64,000 nt of DNA from Gottschalkia purinilytica (GTDB lineage Bacteria; Bacillota; Clostridia; Tissierellales; Gottschalkiaceae). A program made the position numbers and the translations under genes. The stretch lies in assembly GCF_001190785.1 (NCBI RefSeq), contig NZ_LGSS01000005.1, forward strand, positions 62,001-126,000. The letters run 5' to 3'. The notes beneath the pieces are model-generated. The model was not told the DNA's origin. It ran no database searches and saw nothing but the letters and a program-made list of their open reading frames with translations. Below, piece by piece: positions 38,091-47,031 of the stretch (positions are counted from its first letter, which is position 1; the number at the start of each line of letters is the position of its first letter).

Positions 38091-38119
38091 TTGTTTTTAA
38101 TGTAGATATATGCTATAAT
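38091..38119 (+). promoter_or_regulatory. Promoter of rplS
   Basis: TTGTTT at 38091-38096 and TATAAT at 38114-38119 are 17 bases apart. The -35 begins directly after the trmD stop. It gives rplS its own transcript with a leader of about 60 bases. Confidence 0.8.
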
Positions 38120-38133
38120 TACTTGTGGTAAAC

Positions 38134-38166
38134 GGGCGTTCCTCTATCAAAAAGATAAGAACGTCT
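38134..38166 (+). promoter_or_regulatory. rplS leader hairpin (L19-leader-like)
   Basis: GGGCGTTC pairs with GAACGTCT (two G-U pairs), then CTATC-GATA inner pairing around AAAAA. Its position between promoter and SD of rplS resembles the L19 leader of Firmicutes, thought to allow feedback by free L19. Assignment to that family is by position and shape, not by a search. Confidence 0.55.
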
Positions 38167-38188
38167 AAGAAGAAGGGAGGATGATATA

Positions 38189-38533
38189 ATGGATATCATC
38201 AAGTTAATAGAACAAGAACAAATTAAACAAGAAATTCCTGAGTTTAATACAGGAGATACTGTTCAAGTACACTACAGAATTAAAGAAGGAAACAGAGAAA
38301 GAATACAAGTTTTTGAAGGTACTGTACTTAAAAAGCAAGGTGGCGGAGTTGGAGCTACTTTCACAGTAAGAAGACTTGCTTCTGGAGTAGGTGTTGAAAG
38401 AACTTTTTCTTTACACTCACCTAAAATTGAAAAACTTGTTGTAACAAGAAGAGGTAAAGTAAGAAGAGCTAAACTTAACTACTTAAGAAGTAGAGTAGGA
38501 AAAGCCGCTAAAGTAAAAGAAAAAATGAATTAA
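38189..38533 (+). CDS. rplS: 50S ribosomal protein L19
   Basis: L19 of the large ribosomal subunit. The 114-aa product contains [19 protein letters not shown] and the [14 protein letters not shown] end typical of the family. The ATG follows GGGAGGATGA. A terminator hairpin comes eight bases after the stop. Confidence 0.98.
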   Translation: MDIIKLIEQEQIKQEIPEFNTGDTVQVHYRIKEGNRERIQVFEGTVLKKQGGGVGATFTVRRLASGVGVERTFSLHSPKIEKLVVTRRGKVRRAKLNYLRSRVGKAAKVKEKMN

Positions 38534-38540
38534 TTTATGG

Positions 38541-38573
38541 TATTGGGACTGTTTACAGTCCCAATATTTGTTT
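38541..38573 (+). terminator. Terminator after rplS
   Basis: TATTGGGACTG (38541-38551) pairs perfectly with CAGTCCCAATA (38556-38566) around TTTA, followed by TTTGTTT. Confidence 0.92.
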
Positions 38574-38726
38574 AGTAAGAAACTTATAAATAATATTATA
38601 AAGTTTTATAATAATGAATAACTTTGTAAATATTATTGTTATAGATGTATTGAATTTATGATATTATTCTATAAATAATGCTAAAAATATAGTATGGATA
38701 TGAAAAAAACTTAGGATGGTGATAAG

Positions 38727-39578
38727 ATGAATATTAATTGGTATCCTGGCCATATGAAAAAAACAAGAGAGCTACTACAAAGTAGTTTGAAATTAGTTGA
38801 TATTGTTATAGAGTTATTAGACTCTAGGATACCTATCAGCAGTAAAAATCCTGATATTGATAAAATAGTGAACAATAAGCCAAGAGTAGTAGTAATGAAC
38901 AAAAGTGATTTAAGTAGTGAAGCAGGAAATAAAGCATGGGAAGAATACTACAAAAAACAAAATGTCCCAGTTGTTTTTATTAATGCTATAAATAACATGG
39001 GAACAGAAAAAATTATAAAGAAGATAAATAATGTATTAGAAGAAAAAATGAAACAGAAACAAAAAAAGGGAATAAAAAGTACTAGTGTTAGAGCTATGAT
39101 TGTAGGGGTACCTAATGTTGGTAAATCTACTCTTATAAACTCATTGGCAGGTAGAAAAGGAGCTAAAACAGGAAATAGACCAGGAGTTACTAAGGGAAAG
39201 CAATGGATAAAGTTAAAAGGAGATATAGAGCTTTTAGATACACCAGGTATACTATGGCCAAAATTTGATGATGAAAATGTAGCTTTAAAATTAGCATTTA
39301 CAGGTGCTATAAGAGATGAAATATTAGATACAGAAACATTAGCATTGAAATTAATAGAAAAGTTACATAGTATAGACAAATCATTAATAGAAAATAGATA
39401 TGACATAGAAACTAGTGAAAAAACACCATTAGAAATAATGGAATCTATAGCGGAAAAAAGAATGTGCATATTAAAGGGTGGAGAGGTAGATTATACTAGA
39501 GTTAGCAATCTTATATTAGATGAATTTAGAAAAGGTGTAATGGGAAGAATAACTCTTGACTATCCACAAGAAGACTAA
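38727..39578 (+). CDS. rbgA: Ribosome biogenesis GTPase RbgA (YlqF)
   Basis: RbgA is a GTPase needed for late 50S assembly. The 283-aa product has the circularly permuted motif order: NKSD first, then the P-loop GVPNVGKST, then DTPG. It starts with INWYPGHMKK, as in YlqF. The ATG follows AGGATGGTGAT. A degenerate copy of its last codons (ending LDYLQED and a stop) and of its terminator occurs at 44441-44515, just before rnhB, its usual neighbour. Confidence 0.97.
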   Translation: MNINWYPGHMKKTRELLQSSLKLVDIVIELLDSRIPISSKNPDIDKIVNNKPRVVVMNKSDLSSEAGNKAWEEYYKKQNVPVVFINAINNMGTEKIIKKINNVLEEKMKQKQKKGIKSTSVRAMIVGVPNVGKSTLINSLAGRKGAKTGNRPGVTKGKQWIKLKGDIELLDTPGILWPKFDDENVALKLAFTGAIRDEILDTETLALKLIEKLHSIDKSLIENRYDIETSEKTPLEIMESIAEKRMCILKGGEVDYTRVSNLILDEFRKGVMGRITLDYPQED

Positions 39579-39612
39579 TGAAGTGCTTTACATAGCACCT
39601 TTTATTTATTAC
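39538..39612 (+). repeat. rbgA 3' end and terminator, original copy of a direct repeat
   Basis: This 75-base stretch holds the last 13 codons of rbgA, its stop, and the terminator AGTGCTTTACATAGCACCTTTT. About 64 of 75 bases match 44441-44515. The two copies bracket a 4.9-kb segment not normally found between rbgA and rnhB. Confidence 0.85.
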
Positions 39613-39634
39613 TAACAAAATTGATTATTTTTAT

Positions 39635-39690
39635 AAAGAAAGATGTCTAAGAATTAGATTTTATTTTCTATTCTAAGACATCTTTCTTTA
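39635..39690. terminator. Bidirectional terminator after rbgA
   Basis: AAAGAAAGATGTCT (39635-39648) pairs perfectly with AGACATCTTTCTTT (39676-39689). A and T tracts flank both sides. It separates rbgA from the convergent lipoprotein gene. Confidence 0.85.
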
Positions 39691-39755
39691 AATATTTTTT
39701 AATATTTAATATCAGTACACTTGTATTTTATTTAAAATTAATATATTTTTAACTA

Positions 39756-40832
39756 TTATTTTGTAGGATTAATTTCTTTATCCCATCTTTCAGTCCATCT
39801 CTTCATAGATTTATTAATATATTTTAAGTCTACTGTTTTTAAACTTTTTATAGCTTCTTCACCATAGATAACTCCTTTAGCTTGTTCTTCATTTAGTTTT
39901 ACTTTTTTATTGATAGGTGACTCTAATTCGTCAAGGGCTTGAGCTTTTTGTACTTCCTCACTTAATATCCAATCTATAAATTTCTCTGCTAGTTCTTTAT
40001 TTTTTGTTCCTTTTACTATATTAATTGTATCCATAAAAGCATATGATCCTTCTTTTGGATCTATTCTCTTTGCTTCTGGAACTTTTTCTTTTATAGTCTT
40101 AGTTTCAAAACTATAGGAGTCAGTAACTATAGTTTCACCTGCTGAAAATGTATTTAAAGACTCAGATGCTTTGTCATGGAATTTTAAAACATTTTTACTC
40201 AGTTCTTTCATCTTTTCAAAAGCTTTATCTTCATCTTCTTTTATGTCTACTCCTGCTTGGTCTGCTGCTATTAACAAAAGAAAAGGTCCTCCTGAATTAG
40301 TAATATTGTTTAATCCAATTTTTCCTTTTAATTCTGATTTCCATAAATCTCCCCATGACGTAATTGGTTCATTTACTTTATTAGGATTATATATTAGTCC
40401 ATAACTTGCTATAGTATTTGCAGGTCCATAGTCTTCTCCTAATGGTGATTTAAAGATATCATAAAGATTTTCTATATTAGGTATGTTTTTACGATTTATT
40501 TTTTCAAATAGTCCTTCTTCTACACCTTGCATTGCAAAATAGTCTGTAAGAATTATTATATCAGTTTTATTATCTTTTTCTCTTAGTTTATTAAGTCTAT
40601 TAATATTGTTTCCAAGCTCAAGAACTATTTTAACATTATGTTTTTTCTCGAATGGTTCAAAAACATTTTTTCGAACTATATTTTCAACAGATTCATGTGT
40701 AGATATAGTCAATGTTTTTTGTTCTTTATGATTACTAACTCGTTTACTTTTAGTTTGACATCCTGATAAACTAAATGTTAAGACTAAAGACGCTAGAATA
40801 ATAGAGCTTATTTGTTTTCCTAGTTTTTTCAT
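39756..40832 (-). CDS. ABC-transporter substrate-binding lipoprotein, PotD-like
   Basis: A 358-aa extracellular solute-binding protein. It has a lipoprotein signal (MKK...LTFSLSGC, lipidated Cys25) and a periplasmic-binding-protein fold resembling the polyamine-binding PotD group: YGLIYNPNKV, SWGDLWKSELKGKIG and FMDTINIVKGTKNKELAEKF. The ligand is likely a polyamine or related cation but is not proven. The start is ATG at 40832 after AAGGAGG; seven codons upstream are open but hold the SD. No permease or ATPase gene is adjacent, so it is an orphan component in the segment inserted between rbgA and rnhB. Confidence 0.85.
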   Translation of the reverse strand: MKKLGKQISSIILASLVLTFSLSGCQTKSKRVSNHKEQKTLTISTHESVENIVRKNVFEPFEKKHNVKIVLELGNNINRLNKLREKDNKTDIIILTDYFAMQGVEEGLFEKINRKNIPNIENLYDIFKSPLGEDYGPANTIASYGLIYNPNKVNEPITSWGDLWKSELKGKIGLNNITNSGGPFLLLIAADQAGVDIKEDEDKAFEKMKELSKNVLKFHDKASESLNTFSAGETIVTDSYSFETKTIKEKVPEAKRIDPKEGSYAFMDTINIVKGTKNKELAEKFIDWILSEEVQKAQALDELESPINKKVKLNEEQAKGVIYGEEAIKSLKTVDLKYINKSMKRWTERWDKEINPTK

Positions 40833-41444
40833 TTTATCCTCCTTATAATTCATATTTTTATCAAATTTTACAAATATCTCATTACTTATATTACCACACT
40901 TGGTTTATTATTCAAATTACCAAATGAATCTTTTACAAAATATATTTAATAATGAGTATTTTTTAATTATAATAAATAAGTTTATTTTGATTTTTAGATT
41001 TATAGATGTATATTTAAATTTAATTTACTATTTATATTTGATTTTTTACAAAATAGAAACATAAATATGTTTATATATATAATAATATCTATAAAAATAA
41101 ACAAAAAAGATAATATATAATGTAAAAATAATATGGACATTTAAAAAATATATCAAATAAGTTAAAAATTCAAGGATATATATATTAAATTAATATTACA
41201 AAAATAAAAACGAATTGACATAATATTTTATGTAATGATATAAATAGAATAAAGAAACTAAAAAAATATAAAAAATATATTGATTTTCTTAACTATCTCA
41301 TAAATAATGTCAATATACATTAAAATTAGTTGATTTATCAATAATAGTTGCGTTTGATAAATAGAAAGATTTTGAATGTTGAAATTTAAAGAATCTTACT
41401 ATTTATTTTATTTTATAAAGAAAATAATAAAAGGAGGGGAAGTA
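40833..41444. other. Very A/T-rich divergent intergenic region with the autolysin promoter
   Basis: About 610 bases of exceptional A/T content between divergent genes. A strong promoter for the plus-strand autolysin lies at 41215-41244: TTGACA, 18 bases, TATAAA. That leaves a leader of roughly 190 bases with no obvious fold. A weak minus-strand promoter may lie near 40889-40915. No gene is seen. Confidence 0.6.
41215..41244 (+). promoter_or_regulatory. Promoter of the autolysin gene
   Basis: TTGACA at 41215-41220 and TATAAA at 41239-41244 are separated by 18 bases, close to the vegetative consensus. Confidence 0.75.
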
Positions 41445-43157
41445 TTGAAAAAAGTAGTTTCGCTTTCGCTGATATTTGTTATGCTATTTAGCTTAAGCAT
41501 GAGTTCTATAGGTCAATCTCAATTTGTTAGAGTATTTATAGATGGGCAATACAGAGATGTAAGAAAAGTAAATGTTTACTTTAATGGACAAACTGTAGTA
41601 GGGAACTCTCCATCTATTATATATCAAGAAAGAACACTAGTACCGATAAGGGCCATTGCTGAAAGACTAAATGCTAAGATAGAATGGAATCAGCAAACTG
41701 AAGAAGCAACAATAACTACAAGTACTAAAAAAATAGTGTTTAAAATTAATAGTAATTATGTAACTGTTAATGGAGTAAAAAAACTTATTCCTTATAATAC
41801 TCCAGCTAAGCTAATGGATGATACAAGTACAATGGTACCTTTAAGATTTGTATCAGAAGAGCTTGGATGTGAAGTACTATGGGATGCACCAACGTGGACT
41901 GCAAGAATTAACTATAATAGTGGAAAAAATCCTCCATCATCAAACCAAGTTAGTGATATTGCAGTAAAAAACATAAGTGGTAATGCTCTTCCGCAAATAG
42001 AGATAAAAACGAGTGGACAAGCTCGATATACTACTATGGAATTAAGTAATCCAGATAAACTAGTAATAGATATACATGATAGTAAACTAAATGTAAATGG
42101 AAGTGGATATATAGAAAAAGCTGTAGGAAAGTGGCCTTTACAAACTATAAGGGCATCTCAATTTGATCAAGATACAGTTAGAGTTGTTTTAGATTTGAGC
42201 AAGATGGTGAGACCACAAATAACGACTCCTAATGTAAATACTATATCTCTTAACTTTACAAATAAGCTTGAAAAGATAACTAAAGAATTAATAAATGGCA
42301 AAGAGGCTATAGTACTACATAACATGTACCCACAAGAGTATAATAGCTTTACACTTTCAAATCCAAATAGAGTTGTAGTAGATCTAAGAAATACTATAGT
42401 TCCTGATAGTATAGGAAGTATTTCTACTGATGTTGTCGGAAGTGTGAGAGTATCTCAGTTTTCCAATGATGGATCTTATCCACAAGGTGAAAAAGTTACA
42501 AGAGTAGTAATGGAGATTAATAATAACTATATTAGTCCTATTTTATCAGTGGAAAAATTAAATGATAAGATGATACTTTATGTTAATGGTCAATACATAG
42601 GAGGAACTAATCCTGGAAATGAAAAACCAGACCCTGGAAACGAAAATCCAGAGGAAAAACATAATATATTATCTTCAACAAATTCAAACATACAGCAAAT
42701 GAAAGCATGGGCTAAATCTAAAGGAGCAACAGATACGTTCGTTAGTTTAGCTGAACTATATTTCAATATAGGGAATGCAGTAGGAGTGAATCCAGAAATG
42801 GCTTATTGCCAAGCTGCAAAAGAAACTGGATATGGTAAATTTGGTGGAGTGTTGGATGAGAGCTATAAGAATCCTTGTGGTATGAAGAAGAAAGAAGGTG
42901 GAGCAGATAATGATAAAGAAGCTCACCAAAGATTTTCTACATGGGAAGAAGGAGTACAAGCTCATATTGACCATCTAGCATTATACGCGGGTGCTACTGG
43001 ATATCCCAAAATGAATACACCAGATCCAAGACATTTTGCTTATCTTCTTGGTACAGTAAAAACGTTTGAAGACTTAGGTGGTAAATGGGCACCATCAATT
43101 AGTTATGGAGAGGATATTGTAAAAATGTCAAAAGAATTATTAAGTAAAAAATATTAA
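41445..43157 (+). CDS. Secreted autolysin: stalk domain, two AMIN domains, glucosaminidase
   Basis: A 570-aa exported cell-wall protein. A signal peptide (residues 1-24) is followed by a copper-amine-oxidase-N-like stalk domain at about 26-155 (LVPIRAIAERL and MVPLRFVSEELG repeats). Two AMIN-type beta domains lie at about 170-375, then a GNEKPDPGNENPEE linker. The C-terminal glucosaminidase (about 420-568) includes AAKETGYGKFGG and NPCGMK. AMIN domains target peptidoglycan and the enzyme cuts the glycan chain. The TTG at 41445 follows AAGGAGGGG; an upstream ATG would add 23 residues and spoil the signal peptide. It is monocistronic, in the inserted segment. Confidence 0.9.
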   Translation: MKKVVSLSLIFVMLFSLSMSSIGQSQFVRVFIDGQYRDVRKVNVYFNGQTVVGNSPSIIYQERTLVPIRAIAERLNAKIEWNQQTEEATITTSTKKIVFKINSNYVTVNGVKKLIPYNTPAKLMDDTSTMVPLRFVSEELGCEVLWDAPTWTARINYNSGKNPPSSNQVSDIAVKNISGNALPQIEIKTSGQARYTTMELSNPDKLVIDIHDSKLNVNGSGYIEKAVGKWPLQTIRASQFDQDTVRVVLDLSKMVRPQITTPNVNTISLNFTNKLEKITKELINGKEAIVLHNMYPQEYNSFTLSNPNRVVVDLRNTIVPDSIGSISTDVVGSVRVSQFSNDGSYPQGEKVTRVVMEINNNYISPILSVEKLNDKMILYVNGQYIGGTNPGNEKPDPGNENPEEKHNILSSTNSNIQQMKAWAKSKGATDTFVSLAELYFNIGNAVGVNPEMAYCQAAKETGYGKFGGVLDESYKNPCGMKKKEGGADNDKEAHQRFSTWEEGVQAHIDHLALYAGATGYPKMNTPDPRHFAYLLGTVKTFEDLGGKWAPSISYGEDIVKMSKELLSKKY

Positions 43158-43767
43158 AAAAGATTATTAATGAGCAATAATTTAGAAGAAAATTGGAACT
43201 GAAAAGAGTAGTTATATTTAACAGACTGTGTGGAATTCTCCCATCCTCTCTAGGTGGGAGATGGATAATACTAATTTAGTAAATACTAGATGTATTTACT
43301 AAATTGCGATATTATAACTTCAATAACAACTAAAAACTGAATATATAGAGTTGCTATAGGAAATGCTCTATATCGTAAAATATTCAAGCACTCGCCCAGT
43401 TGGTATAGCGAAAACCAAGCATATATGCCAATATAGAAGTTCTTATGTTATATTTCGAGGTTGGTTCAACCTTTAGAGCCTAGATAAACTTGTCTCATTA
43501 AAGATATTGACTAGGAAGCCATCCACTTCTATAAGTGGTGGTAGTTCACTAAAAGATGTGATGTTTATATTTCAAAACCAGAAATTATGACTCTAGTTAA
43601 AATGCAAGGCCTATATCTTATTTTACTTTGTGAGAAAGATATAGGCTTATTTATTTGCTTGTATTATGGATAGTAAGAATACTATTAAGAGTATAACTTC
43701 ATAATTTTAAGAAATATGATTTATATACTTAGAACTATATATTTTATCTAATTTATACACGAATTAT
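43158..43767. other. Gap with hairpins and transposon-end-like sequence
   Basis: About 610 bases without a coding frame, but unusually structured: a CTCCCA/TGGGAG hairpin at 43238-43260, a 13-pair A/T stem at 43274-43306, an ATATAGAG/CTCTATAT hairpin near 43344-43372, and an IS200/IS605-like right-end hairpin with TTCAC near 43523-43549. A terminator-like stem sits near 43608-43647 (GCCTATATCTT with AAGATATAGGC). Confidence 0.6.
43230..43549 (+). mobile_element. Remnant resembling an IS200/IS605 (TnpB-type) or IStron right end
   Basis: The stretch GAAGCCATCCACTTC with the hairpin CCACTT-CTATA-type loop-AAGTGG (43523-43538), then GGTAGTTCAC ending at 43549, looks like the right end of tnpB-bearing IS200/IS605 elements, whose ends are hairpins followed by TTCAC-like motifs. 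Upstream bases 43390-43520 could be an omega-RNA-like scaffold or the end of a group I intron (AAGATATTGACTAGG recalls a group I core motif). No tnpA or tnpB coding sequence remains, and boundaries are uncertain. Confidence 0.4.
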
Positions 43768-44346
43768 TTATATTACCACAACTTTTTTTCCTAATTCTAG
43801 ATAAACATCAGAATGTTCAAAATCTTGTCGATGTTTTTTTGATTTGTCTGAGAAAAAACGCATCATGGTAGCTAATCCTAAGGAGTCACTACGAAAAGCA
43901 TTATCAAGTGTACCTCCAACAGTGCATGTATTTTCCATATGTATCCATCCTTCTTTGGTATAAAAATATACAATAGAAGGCTCACAAGTAAATATGCTAA
44001 TGTCAGGGTTATTATTTTCTATGAATTTTGTTGCTTCTTTTATAAGTTGAAGTCCTAGTACCTGTTTACGATAAGATGGATGTGTAACAACTTCACTAAG
44101 ACCAAAAGTCTTATATGATCGACCTTTATGAGTTATATTTTTTCCTAGAACTGTAACATTACTGATTGCAGAACTATTGTCTATAAGAACAAAAGAAGTT
44201 AGATGTATTTTAGGATCTTTTGGCCAAGATACATTCTCGGCTTTAGGCTCAGATGTTGATAGCCATGCAATATTTTGTAATAAAAGTATTTGTTTTTTCA
44301 GATGATCGAAATAATCTGTTTGGGGATATTGTAATAATTTAATCAT
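43768..44346 (-). CDS. GNAT-family N-acetyltransferase
   Basis: A 192-aa protein with a GNAT acetyl-CoA site (LSEVVTHPSYRKQVLGLQL, where the usual R-x-x-G-x-G/A loop is modified to RKQVLG) and a later FYTKEGW segment typical of the fold. The overall pattern recalls aminoglycoside 2'-N-acetyltransferase-like or Eis-like members, but the substrate cannot be told from sequence. The start is ATG at 44346 with only a weak SD. It lies at the far end of the segment inserted between rbgA and rnhB. Confidence 0.75.
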   Translation of the reverse strand: MIKLLQYPQTDYFDHLKKQILLLQNIAWLSTSEPKAENVSWPKDPKIHLTSFVLIDNSSAISNVTVLGKNITHKGRSYKTFGLSEVVTHPSYRKQVLGLQLIKEATKFIENNNPDISIFTCEPSIVYFYTKEGWIHMENTCTVGGTLDNAFRSDSLGLATMMRFFSDKSKKHRQDFEHSDVYLELGKKVVVI

Positions 44347-44440
44347 ATATCGTACTCTTTTATATATAAAATTTTATCAGGTGGACTTTAATATGCTTTT
44401 TATTTTAAAATATAAGCTATATCTATTATATCACGTACTA

Positions 44441-44515
44441 TAATAGCAAGTATAAATCTTGACTATCTACAAGAAGACTAGTAAAGTGCTTTATATAGCA
44501 CTTTTTATTTTTTAT
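44441..44515 (+). repeat. Second, decayed copy of the rbgA 3' end and terminator
   Basis: Aligns without gaps with 39538-39612. The reading frame still ends LDYLQED-stop (LDYPQED in rbgA), and the terminator AAAGTGCTTTATATAGCACT with its T run is intact. It lies about 90 bases upstream of rnhB, where the true rbgA end would lie in the ancestral order. Confidence 0.85.
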
Positions 44516-44604
44516 GTCAGAATGATAATATGAATAGCTTATATGAATTAATGTGCAAAAGTATATAAATATAACTAATTTAAGAAGAAATGAGGGACTA
44601 AACT

Positions 44605-45219
44605 ATGTTACAAATAGAAAAAGAAATCTGGAATAAGGGTTATGAATATATAGCATGTATAGATGAAGTTGGTAGAGGGTGCTTAGCAGGAGATGTTGTT
44701 GCCTGTGCTATAATCATGCCTAAAGATGAAATTATTGATGGGGTAAAGGATTCGAAAAAAATATCGCCAAAGAAAAGAGAAAAGTTGTACGATATTATAT
44801 TAGAGAAGGCAATCGGTGTAGGAATAGGACAAGTTGATGCGAAAACTATAGATGAAATAAATATAAGACAAAGTACATTATTAGCTATGAAAAAAGCGAT
44901 AGAGAATATAAGAGACAAAAACGGAAATAAGATATTACCTCAGTATATACTTATAGATGCAGAAAAAGTAAATATAGATATTCCACAAGAAAGCATTATA
45001 AAGGGTGATGAAAAGTGCCATGGAATAGCTGCAGCTTCAATTATAGCTAAAGTATATAGAGATAGAATGTGTATAAAGTGGGGAGAAGAATATCCACAAT
45101 ATGAATTTGAGAAACATAAGGCTTATGCTACTAAGGTTCATAGAGAGATGATTTTAGAACATGGTCCTTGTCCTATTCACAGAAAGACATTTCTTAGAAA
45201 GATATTATCAAATAAATAA
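44605..45219 (+). CDS. rnhB: Ribonuclease HII
   Basis: RNase HII removes ribonucleotides from DNA and RNA-DNA hybrids. The 204-aa product has the family start IDEVGRGCLAGDVVA with catalytic Asp20 and Glu21, and later DSKKISPKKRE and AAASIIAKVYRD. The ATG follows a weak GAGGGA site. In relatives it follows rbgA directly; here an inserted segment separates them. Confidence 0.96.
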   Translation: MLQIEKEIWNKGYEYIACIDEVGRGCLAGDVVACAIIMPKDEIIDGVKDSKKISPKKREKLYDIILEKAIGVGIGQVDAKTIDEINIRQSTLLAMKKAIENIRDKNGNKILPQYILIDAEKVNIDIPQESIIKGDEKCHGIAAASIIAKVYRDRMCIKWGEEYPQYEFEKHKAYATKVHREMILEHGPCPIHRKTFLRKILSNK

Positions 45220-45236
45220 TTATGTAGGTGATTTAA

Positions 45237-47024
45237 GTGAGAATAAGTATACCTATTTTGAATAATGTATCAACTGATAGTAAAGATATTTTATCTAAAC
45301 TAAAAGAAGGAGATACTATAAAAGGTAGGATAGTAGAAGTAAATGGAGATACTATAAAGATAGATCTTGGTAATGGAAATATAGTACAAGGTAAAACAGA
45401 AGTTCCACTAGATTTACTAGAAAAAGAGTTTATGAATTTTGTAATAAAAGATATTAGTGGTAATACTTTAGTTCTGTCTCCAGTATATGATGATGTAAAT
45501 CTTGAAAATGAGTACTTTATTAAAAATCAGCAAGTAATAATGGAAAAAATACTTGAATTTCATGGATTAGAAAAAAGTCAAAAAAATATAGATATTTTAA
45601 AAGTTATGATTGGATATAAGATGCCACTAGATAAAGAAAATGTATCAAATATTATTAAGCATATAAATAAGTTAGAAAGTTTATTAAATACACAATCAAA
45701 TGAAAAAATTCATATGATATCTACAAATCAAGATCCACTTAAAGAAAATATACTTAAGTTTTTAAAAATCAATCAAAATGAACTACAGCATAATATTACT
45801 AATAAAGTTAATGCACAAACTAACTTAGATGTTAATAGTAACAATAAAATGATGAATATAAACAGTAGTAACAATACTGTTAGTGATATTACTTCTTTAG
45901 ATTATAAGACTCCTATTATAAAAGATAATAATGTTATATTGAATGATGAATTTATACCTTTTGAAAAAATAACTAATGATGAGACTATTTTAGAGAAAAA
46001 CAAAGTAACTAATATAAATACTGTAAAAGATGACATGCCTCAAAAGATCAATATTAATAATACTTTAAATGATAATAAAAATATCGAAGGGAAAGTTGTA
46101 GACTTAGTAGACTTAAAAGAAAACTTAAATCAAGAAAAAACTATTAAAGATCAAAATAATGATGTTACTAATAAAGAATCTTTAAATCATAATTATAAAG
46201 ACAAAATGCTTAAAGATGTTACTGATATAGTATTAAAAGAAATAAAAAATTTGTTTTCATCACAAGTCTTGGATAAGAAATCAATGCAAAAAGTAGTATT
46301 TTTATTAAAATCAAATATTGAAGCAAATATACAAAATTTAAAAACTCTTGAAAATGTACTAAATAAGGGAGAAACTATAAATAAGAGTATAAGTGAGTTA
46401 GCAGAAGAATTAGAAAAAGAAGGATTAATAACTAAAGAAATAAAGGATAGGCTTGTATTACAGTCTAAAAGTGTAGAGATTAATTTTGATGGAAGTGATA
46501 AAGAACGGATAGGGAGTTTTTATAAGAAGCTAAATGATAATATAGAAAAAATTATACATAACATATCAGGCAAAGATAGAATATCAGATGAACTAATGTT
46601 AAAAGTAAAAAATGCTTCTGAAAAAATAGAATTTTTTAATAGGATTAATGAAAAATCTATGTTACTTTGTATACCATTTACACTAAATAAAAATGAAATG
46701 AATAATACAATTTATTTACTAAGTAAAAGAAGGATTAATAAAAAGTCGGATAGTATAAAAGTTTATATATCTCTAGATACAAAAAAATTTGATAAAGTTA
46801 AAATATTATGTGACTATATGTATAGTAGACTAAATGTAAACTTTAATATAGACAAAAAATATGTAGAAATATTTGAAAATAGAAAAAATGAACTTAAACA
46901 ATCATTAAATGAAAACAGTTATGATAATGTATTTATATATGTTAATTCGGAAAAAAATAAGGATATTTTAGACATTGTTTCCTATGATGATACTATAAAC
47001 TATATGGTAAATATTAAGGTGTGA
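45237..47024 (+). CDS. YlqG-like protein with FliK-type features
   Basis: A 595-aa cytoplasmic protein. The N-terminal 90 residues form a small beta domain (LKEGDTIKGRIVEVNGDTIK). Next comes a long low-complexity, Asn/Lys-rich middle (about 140-330), then a C-terminal domain (about 470-590) resembling flagellar hook-length-control proteins. Position between rnhB and an FlhB-C-like gene matches Bacillus ylqG. Function is unknown; an ancestral link to FliK is inferred. The start is GTG at 45237 after TAGGTGA. The Asn-rich middle is typical of disordered regions in A/T-rich genomes. Confidence 0.7.
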   Translation: MRISIPILNNVSTDSKDILSKLKEGDTIKGRIVEVNGDTIKIDLGNGNIVQGKTEVPLDLLEKEFMNFVIKDISGNTLVLSPVYDDVNLENEYFIKNQQVIMEKILEFHGLEKSQKNIDILKVMIGYKMPLDKENVSNIIKHINKLESLLNTQSNEKIHMISTNQDPLKENILKFLKINQNELQHNITNKVNAQTNLDVNSNNKMMNINSSNNTVSDITSLDYKTPIIKDNNVILNDEFIPFEKITNDETILEKNKVTNINTVKDDMPQKININNTLNDNKNIEGKVVDLVDLKENLNQEKTIKDQNNDVTNKESLNHNYKDKMLKDVTDIVLKEIKNLFSSQVLDKKSMQKVVFLLKSNIEANIQNLKTLENVLNKGETINKSISELAEELEKEGLITKEIKDRLVLQSKSVEINFDGSDKERIGSFYKKLNDNIEKIIHNISGKDRISDELMLKVKNASEKIEFFNRINEKSMLLCIPFTLNKNEMNNTIYLLSKRRINKKSDSIKVYISLDTKKFDKVKILCDYMYSRLNVNFNIDKKYVEIFENRKNELKQSLNENSYDNVFIYVNSEKNKDILDIVSYDDTINYMVNIKV

Positions 47025-47031
47025 TGTAAAC

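Noticed and set aside
43388-43490. tRNA-like pieces: CCAGTTGGTATAGCG (D-loop-like) and GGTTCAACC (T-loop-like).
   Set aside because: No acceptor stem, anticodon arm or CCA-end could be paired, and the spacing is wrong. The stretch is better explained as part of a transposon or intron end.
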